Shown: piece after piece, positions 6,162 to 9,962 of the stretch | Layout of the letters: each line of letters opens with the position of its first letter | How positions within the stretch are numbered: position 1 is the stretch's first letter | NCBI GenBank assembly: GCA_945949385.1 | Contig: CAMFEL010000073.1 | Location: 1-9,962 of the forward strand | From: an uncultured Clostridia bacterium | Lineage (GTDB): Bacteria > Bacillota > Clostridia > Oscillospirales > CAG-272 | Reading direction: 5' to 3' | DNA: 9,962 nt | Made by a program: the position numbers and the translations under genes | Notes under the pieces: model-generated | Told to the model about the DNA's origin: nothing | The model's database searches: none | Seen by the model: only the letters and a program-made list of their open reading frames with translations

Positions 6162-7841
6162 ATGAAAATTACAGGAAATATGTACCGTGATATGGTGGTC
6201 AGCGCGGCTTGCTGCCTTGACAACGATAAAGAGCGGGTCAATAATCTTAATGTTTTCCCCGTTCCCGACGGTGATACGGGTATAAATATGAGCCTCACCA
6301 TGAGCGGAGTGCGCGGCGATTTTGCCGGACTTACCTTTGAGGGCGGCATAGGAGAGGCGGCTCACAAGGCGGCAAACCTTATGCTGAGAAGCGCACGCGG
6401 CAACTCCGGCGTTATCCTTTCCCTGTTCTTCAGAGGAATTTCAAAGGCGTGGAAAGAGCTTGACGAGGCTGACTGTGCCGACATTGTACGGGGCTTTGAG
6501 CGCGGTGTTACCGAAGCTTACAAGGCGGTTATGAACCCTACCGAGGGTACCATACTGACCGTTATGCGCGTAATGACCGAAAATGCAAAAGAGTCTGTGG
6601 ACGGCGGAGAGGATGACGTTCACGCTCTGTTCAGCCTTATGAGGAGAGCGGCAGAGGAAACTCTGGAAAAAACTCCCGATATGCTGCCTCAGCTTAAGCA
6701 GGCAGGCGTTGTGGACTCCGGCGGCTCCGGTTTTCTGGATGTTATGGAGGGAATGCTCAGGTGTCTCGAGGGTGACCCCGTCAGATCCGTCGCTGCCGAC
6801 AGCGGCAGTGAAGCAAAGGGCGAGCAGGCTGCGGATTTCTCCTCTTTCAGCACGGAAAGCATTAAATACGCCTACTGTACCGAGTGTAGCGTTACCAAAA
6901 ACGAAAAGTTTGCCGGCGAGGGCACTGCGGAGGCTCTGCATCAGTTTATTATGAAGCTGGGCGACAGCGTGGTTTTCGTAGATGACGCAGAGATAATCAA
7001 GCTCCATGTTCATACAAACAAGCCCGGCAAGGTACTTACGGAAGCGCTTCGCTACGGCTCGCTTTACACCGTAAAGATCGAGAATATGAAAAATCAGCAC
7101 TCTTCACTTTCCGACGAAGTGAAGAATTCCGCCGAAAAGGCGAATACCCAAACCGCTTCCGCTCCGGAAGCTACCGCGCCCGTTGCTCCCGAAAAGAAAT
7201 ACGGCTTTGTTACCGTTTGTATGGGCGACGGTCTCGCTTCCCTGTTTACCGACCTTGCTGCAGACAAAATAGTGTCCGGCGGTCAGACAATGAACCCCAG
7301 CACGGACGACATTGTAAACGCCGTGCTTCAGACCCCCGCCGAGAATGTGTTCGTTCTTCCCAACAACAAAAATATTCTCATGGTAAGCCAACAGGCGGCA
7401 AAAATCGTCAAGGACAGAAAAGTCATTGTGCTTGAAACCGTTTCCGTTCCCGAGGGCGTGTCTGCTATGCTTGCATTTGACGAAAGCGCGGAGCTTTCGG
7501 ACAACATCGAAGCTATGAAAGAAGCTGTCGGCGGCGTTACCACTCTTTCCACCACCTATGCGGTGCGTGATACGGAAATAGGCGGTACTGCTATCAAAGA
7601 GGGCGAAATTCTGGGAATGCTCAACGGCAAGATAATCTGCACCTCAGATACCCGCCTTGCATGTATCAAAGGACTTATGTCAAAGGTTGACGGGGCTTCC
7701 TATATCAATGTGTATTACGGCGAGGGTGCCGAGGAAGCAGATCAGGTCACCGCGTACCTTCAGGAAAAATTCCCTGATGCGGAAGTGATTTCCATGGACG
7801 GCGGTCAGCCCGTGTACAGCTACATTATCTCAATCGAATAA
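6162..7841 (+). CDS. fakA: Fatty acid kinase FakA (DAK2/DhaL-domain protein)
   Basis: A 559-residue protein with the three-part FakA layout. An N-terminal DhaL/DAK2 kinase domain (about 1-200) carries PVPDGDTGINM (33-43), whose Asp36 and Asp38 are expected to coordinate Mg-ATP, and the nucleotide loop ARGNSGVILSLFFRG (78-92). The middle domain (about 230-312) contains Cys239 in YCTE and His282/His284 in LHVHTNKPG, matching the Cys/His set reported as important in staphylococcal FakA. An Ala/Pro/Glu-rich linker (about 313-345) joins a C-terminal domain (346-559) expected to help bind FakB. It phosphorylates FakB-bound fatty acid to acyl-phosphate. It is soluble, with no signal peptide. A strong terminator follows the stop codon. 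The adjacent DegV gene supports the assignment over dihydroxyacetone kinase, because no DhaK or DhaM is present. Confidence 0.93.
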   Translation: MKITGNMYRDMVVSAACCLDNDKERVNNLNVFPVPDGDTGINMSLTMSGVRGDFAGLTFEGGIGEAAHKAANLMLRSARGNSGVILSLFFRGISKAWKELDEADCADIVRGFERGVTEAYKAVMNPTEGTILTVMRVMTENAKESVDGGEDDVHALFSLMRRAAEETLEKTPDMLPQLKQAGVVDSGGSGFLDVMEGMLRCLEGDPVRSVAADSGSEAKGEQAADFSSFSTESIKYAYCTECSVTKNEKFAGEGTAEALHQFIMKLGDSVVFVDDAEIIKLHVHTNKPGKVLTEALRYGSLYTVKIENMKNQHSSLSDEVKNSAEKANTQTASAPEATAPVAPEKKYGFVTVCMGDGLASLFTDLAADKIVSGGQTMNPSTDDIVNAVLQTPAENVFVLPNNKNILMVSQQAAKIVKDRKVIVLETVSVPEGVSAMLAFDESAELSDNIEAMKEAVGGVTTLSTTYAVRDTEIGGTAIKEGEILGMLNGKIICTSDTRLACIKGLMSKVDGASYINVYYGEGAEEADQVTAYLQEKFPDAEVISMDGGQPVYSYIISIE

Positions 7842-7856
7842 AAAGCCTTAAAAAGC

Positions 7857-7895
7857 ATATAAAAAATCCGTCCTGTCAGGGCGGATTTTTTATAT
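7857..7895 (+). terminator. Strong intrinsic terminator after fakA
   Basis: A long hairpin. ATAT plus six A plus TCCG (7857-7870) is the exact reverse complement of CGGA plus six T plus ATAT (7882-7895). The stem extends through a T-G pair and CCT/AGG to a three-base loop. The right arm supplies the T-run at 7886-7891, and the mirrored A-run means it could also terminate minus-strand transcripts. It begins 16 bases after the fakA stop codon. Confidence 0.92.
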
Positions 7896-7958
7896 GAAAA
7901 CAGTAAAAAACGGAGAAGTCCTGCGTATAATCGGCCGAAAAGAGCGCAAGATTATTTT

Positions 7959-8633
7959 ATGAGAATCAATTCAAAAGCGCTTTCCGTAAGCCAAAAGCTT
8001 ATTATTGCCGCCGCGGCTTTGTGCGGCGTTGCCATTCAGACCGGTACATTTACCGGCTTTTCAAATTTGTCCGCTTTCCGTATGTTCACCGTGCTGTCAA
8101 ACACTCTGTGCGCCGCATATTTTCTCCCTGCCGCCGTCACAATCGCTCTTTCAAAAAACCGCGACGGAGGAGACAGCCCCCTTCCATTTCTGAAGGGTAT
8201 ATGCACCATGTGTATTTCGCTGACCGGTATCGTTGCCGCCGCGGTGCTTATGCAGACGGTCAATTTTACAAGTGTCGCGGGAATTTCCGCCTTTATCCTG
8301 CATATTGCAACTCCAGTGCTTACAGTCTCCGATTGGCTTCTTTTTGACAAAAAAGGCAGATACGGGCAATGGATGCCGGCAGCATGGACTGCGGCGCCGC
8401 TTGTGTATTTTGTTTATATTATGGTTTCGGCCGATCTTCCCTATGTGAATCCCAAAAACCGCTATCCGTACCCCTTTCTGGATTACGAGCACATGGGTAT
8501 GAATGCGTATCTTACCGCTATTGCAGTTATCACCGCCGTTTATGTGCTTTTCGGTTATCTAATACGTTTTATCGACCAAAAAGCTGTCATTGAATATTCG
8601 TCAAAAGCACAAAATGAGGCAGGCAAAATTTAG
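7959..8633 (+). CDS. Pr6Pr-like six-helix membrane protein
   Basis: A 224-residue hydrophobic protein with about six membrane helices (near 13-29, 41-63, 79-97, 106-127, 139-157 and 182-204). Motifs resemble the Pr6Pr family of bacterial membrane proteins: FTVLSN (43-48) in helix 2, HIATPVLTVSDWLLF (115-129) with a conserved-looking His115 and Asp125-Trp126, and YPYPFLD (169-175) in an outer or inner loop. The family has no established function. The start at ATG 7959 has only a poor ribosome binding site (GAAAAGAG about 15 bases upstream). A TATAAT at 7926-7931 could be its -10 box, but no matching -35 was seen. It sits alone between a strong terminator and the palindrome-containing promoter of the next gene, so it is probably a single-gene transcript. 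Confidence 0.8.
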   Translation: MRINSKALSVSQKLIIAAAALCGVAIQTGTFTGFSNLSAFRMFTVLSNTLCAAYFLPAAVTIALSKNRDGGDSPLPFLKGICTMCISLTGIVAAAVLMQTVNFTSVAGISAFILHIATPVLTVSDWLLFDKKGRYGQWMPAAWTAAPLVYFVYIMVSADLPYVNPKNRYPYPFLDYEHMGMNAYLTAIAVITAVYVLFGYLIRFIDQKAVIEYSSKAQNEAGKI

Positions 8634-8682
8634 TTATTTTCACGGTATTCCCCGTGCGGCGCGAAAAAGTATCCGATTACGC

Positions 8683-8711
8683 TTGATTTGCCCCTTGCCT
8701 TGCTATAAAAT
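8683..8711 (+). promoter_or_regulatory. Promoter of the oxidoreductase operon
   Basis: TTGATT (8683-8688) is 17 bases from TAAAAT (8706-8711). An alternative -10, TATAAA at 8704-8709, has an extended TGC at 8701-8703 but a 15-base spacer. Either way transcription starts within the palindrome at 8707-8750. Confidence 0.55.
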
Positions 8712-8750
8712 AGGTTTAATGCAACAGATTTTTGCATACGAACCTATTTT
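8707..8750 (+). promoter_or_regulatory. Nested 44-bp palindrome, operator or leader hairpin
   Basis: The outer arms AAAATAGGTT (8707-8716) and AACCTATTTT (8741-8750) are perfect reverse complements. So are the inner arms ATGCAA (8719-8724) and TTGCAT (8732-8737), around the loop CAGATTT. The outer left arm overlaps the -10 box, and the right arm ends nine bases before the GGAGG ribosome binding site (8760-8764). It may be an operator for a repressor, or an RNA hairpin. The T-run at 8747-8752 would also let it act as a weak terminator for the Pr6Pr gene. Confidence 0.65.
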
Positions 8751-8771
8751 TTATATTCCGGAGGAAAAAAC

Positions 8772-9872
8772 ATGGCAATCGGAGCAAACGACAAAGTCAG
8801 AGTCGGTATCATCGGCTGCGGCGGTATCGCAAACGGCAAGCATTTTCTCGGTCTTAAGTCCGTTCCCGAGGTTGATATGGTCGCTTTCTGCGACATAATC
8901 GAGGAGCGCGCACAGGCTGCCTGCAAAAAGTACGGCACTCCCGACGCAAAGGTATACACCGATTACAGGGAGCTGCTCAGCGATAAGTCCATCGACGTGG
9001 TTCACGTCTGCACGCCCAACCGTTCTCACAGCTTCATCACCGTTGACGCGCTTGAAGCCGGCAAGGATGTTATGTGCGAAAAGCCTATGGCTATTAACTC
9101 CGCCGAGGCTAAGAAAATGCTGGACGCCGCAAAGCGTACCGGCAGAAAGCTGACTATCGGCTATCAGAACCGTCAGAGAAACGACGCTCTCTATCTTAAG
9201 GCTGCCGCCGACCGCGGTGAGTTCGGCGACATCTATTACGCAAAGGCGTTTGCGGTACGGCGCCGCTTCGTTCCTACATGGGGTGTATTTCTGAAAGAAG
9301 ACGAGCAGGGCGGCGGTCCCCTTATCGACATCGGAACTCATGCGCTTGATCTGACCCTTTGGACTATGAACAACTATAAGCCCAAATACTGCGTAGGCAC
9401 TACATATCACAAATTCCGCTATCAAACCGAGACAGGCAACGCCTGCGGCGACTGGAATCCCGACGAGTTTACCGTTGAGGACTCCGCTTTCGGTTTCGTT
9501 GTAATGGAGGACGGCTCCACCATCAGCCTTGAATCCTCCTGGGCTCTTAACACGCTTGAGGTCAGAGAGGCTCAGACGCTTATCTGCGGCACCAAGGGCG
9601 GCGCTGATATGATCCACGGTCTGCGCTTCAACAGCGTTGAAGGCGGCAGACAGATCATCAAAAATATTGACCTGGGCGTAGGCGCTGTTGACTACTTCAG
9701 CGGCAACGCAGGCGGTGAACCTCACGAGAGAGAGGCTTATCAGTGGATCCACTCCCTTATTGACGGCAAGGATCCCTGCGTTCTCCCCGAGCAGGCTTAT
9801 GTGGTAACTCAGATACTTGAGGGCATTTACGAGTCCGCCAAAACCGGAAACATCGTATTCCTTAACAAATAA
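8772..9872 (+). CDS. Gfo/Idh/MocA-family NAD(P)-dependent oxidoreductase
   Basis: A 366-residue two-domain sugar/polyol oxidoreductase. The N-terminal Rossmann fold (about 8-125) has GCGGIA (15-20) and Asp41 at the end of the second strand, which favours NAD over NADP. The family motif EKP (103-105) gives the catalytic-site Lys104. The C-terminal domain has GGGPLIDIGTHALDLTLW (180-197), with Asp186 and His190 in the expected active-site positions. The substrate is not determined. The family oxidises or reduces inositols, sugars and glycosides, including C3 oxidation of glycosides in gut bacteria. A strong GGAGG (8760-8764) lies seven bases before the ATG. A probable sugar isomerase/epimerase gene follows within 17 bases, so the two are likely successive steps of one catabolic pathway. 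Cytoplasmic, with no signal peptide. Confidence 0.93.
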   Translation: MAIGANDKVRVGIIGCGGIANGKHFLGLKSVPEVDMVAFCDIIEERAQAACKKYGTPDAKVYTDYRELLSDKSIDVVHVCTPNRSHSFITVDALEAGKDVMCEKPMAINSAEAKKMLDAAKRTGRKLTIGYQNRQRNDALYLKAAADRGEFGDIYYAKAFAVRRRFVPTWGVFLKEDEQGGGPLIDIGTHALDLTLWTMNNYKPKYCVGTTYHKFRYQTETGNACGDWNPDEFTVEDSAFGFVVMEDGSTISLESSWALNTLEVREAQTLICGTKGGADMIHGLRFNSVEGGRQIIKNIDLGVGAVDYFSGNAGGEPHEREAYQWIHSLIDGKDPCVLPEQAYVVTQILEGIYESAKTGNIVFLNK

Positions 9873-9889
9873 GAAGCGGAGGTGCTTTT

Positions 9890-9962
9890 ATGAAACTTTG
9901 TGTACTTGCAAATCTTTACGGAAATCTGTCTCTTGAAGATGCACTTAAAAAGCTGAAGCCCA
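9890..9962 (+). CDS. Probable sugar phosphate isomerase/epimerase, 5' part only
   Basis: Only the first 24 codons are in the window, starting MKLCVLANLYGNLSLEDALK and cut by the right edge. The first strand followed by a loop and a 'LEDALKKLK' helix is the usual opening of xylose-isomerase-like TIM-barrel proteins in Clostridia. These are often encoded next to Gfo/Idh/MocA enzymes. GGAGG (9878-9882) lies seven bases before the ATG, and the gap to the oxidoreductase stop codon is 17 bases, so it is the next gene of the same operon. The call rests on few residues and on context. Confidence 0.65.
   Translation, partial: MKLCVLANLYGNLSLEDALKKLKP

Noticed and set aside
5161..6162. Long minus-strand open frame opposite fakB
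   Set aside because: It mirrors the codon pattern of fakB, has no ribosome binding site or family resemblance, and overlaps a clear DegV gene entirely.
6162..7841. Dihydroxyacetone kinase subunit DhaL
   Set aside because: The protein is far longer than DhaL, has the FakA middle and C-terminal domains, and lies next to a DegV gene with no DhaK or DhaM.
8641..8656. CACGG/CCGTG stem after the Pr6Pr gene as a terminator
   Set aside because: The stem is only five pairs and no T-run follows on the plus strand.
8751..9752. Long minus-strand open frame opposite the oxidoreductase
   Set aside because: It is a shadow of the Gfo/Idh/MocA gene, which has all family motifs and a strong ribosome binding site.

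Overview
The window reads as chromosomal DNA of an anaerobic Firmicute of the class Clostridia, most likely a gut or rumen member of the Oscillospiraceae/Ruminococcaceae type. This is inferred from the low-to-mid GC content, A/G-rich ribosome binding sites, near-consensus sigma-A promoters, and gene families typical of that group: an ACT/UPF0210 pair, FakB/FakA, a Pr6Pr membrane protein, and a Gfo/Idh/MocA oxidoreductase followed by a sugar isomerase-like gene. No rRNA, tRNA, transposase, phage gene or CRISPR array was seen. The genes look intact and vertically inherited rather than accessory.

Layout. Bases 1-397 hold no gene. They contain a perfect 15-bp inverted repeat, helically phased A-tracts, and a hairpin terminator for the leftward operon. 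Bases 398-3014 (minus strand) are a three-gene operon: a GNAT-like acyltransferase-domain protein, a small ACT-domain protein and a UPF0210/DUF711 protein. It has a good promoter at 3050-3078. The last two genes are tightly coupled. Bases 3015-3224 are a divergent promoter region.

Bases 3225-4947 (plus strand) encode an OmpR-type response regulator and a HAMP sensor histidine kinase whose extracellular loop is only about ten residues. Bases 5027-7841 hold a DegV/FakB fatty-acid-binding protein and a FakA fatty acid kinase. These are preceded by a near-perfect promoter containing a dyad and separated by a likely intrinsic terminator. A strong terminator at 7857-7895 closes this block.

Bases 7959-8633 encode a six-helix Pr6Pr-like membrane protein. 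Bases 8683-9962 hold a promoter overlapped by a large nested palindrome, then a Gfo/Idh/MocA oxidoreductase and the first 24 codons of a probable TIM-barrel sugar isomerase/epimerase.

How the genes work together. FakB presents a fatty acid to FakA, which makes acyl-phosphate for phospholipid synthesis. The two-component pair senses an unknown, probably membrane-associated signal. The oxidoreductase and isomerase-like protein probably act in sequence on a sugar, polyol or glycoside. The role of the ACT/UPF0210 pair is not established, and its co-transcription with an acyltransferase-like protein is the main clue here. I saw no convincing wholly new system. The most interesting items are regulatory: the palindrome at 8707-8750, the dyad inside the fakB promoter, the terminator between fakB and fakA, and the short-loop kinase.
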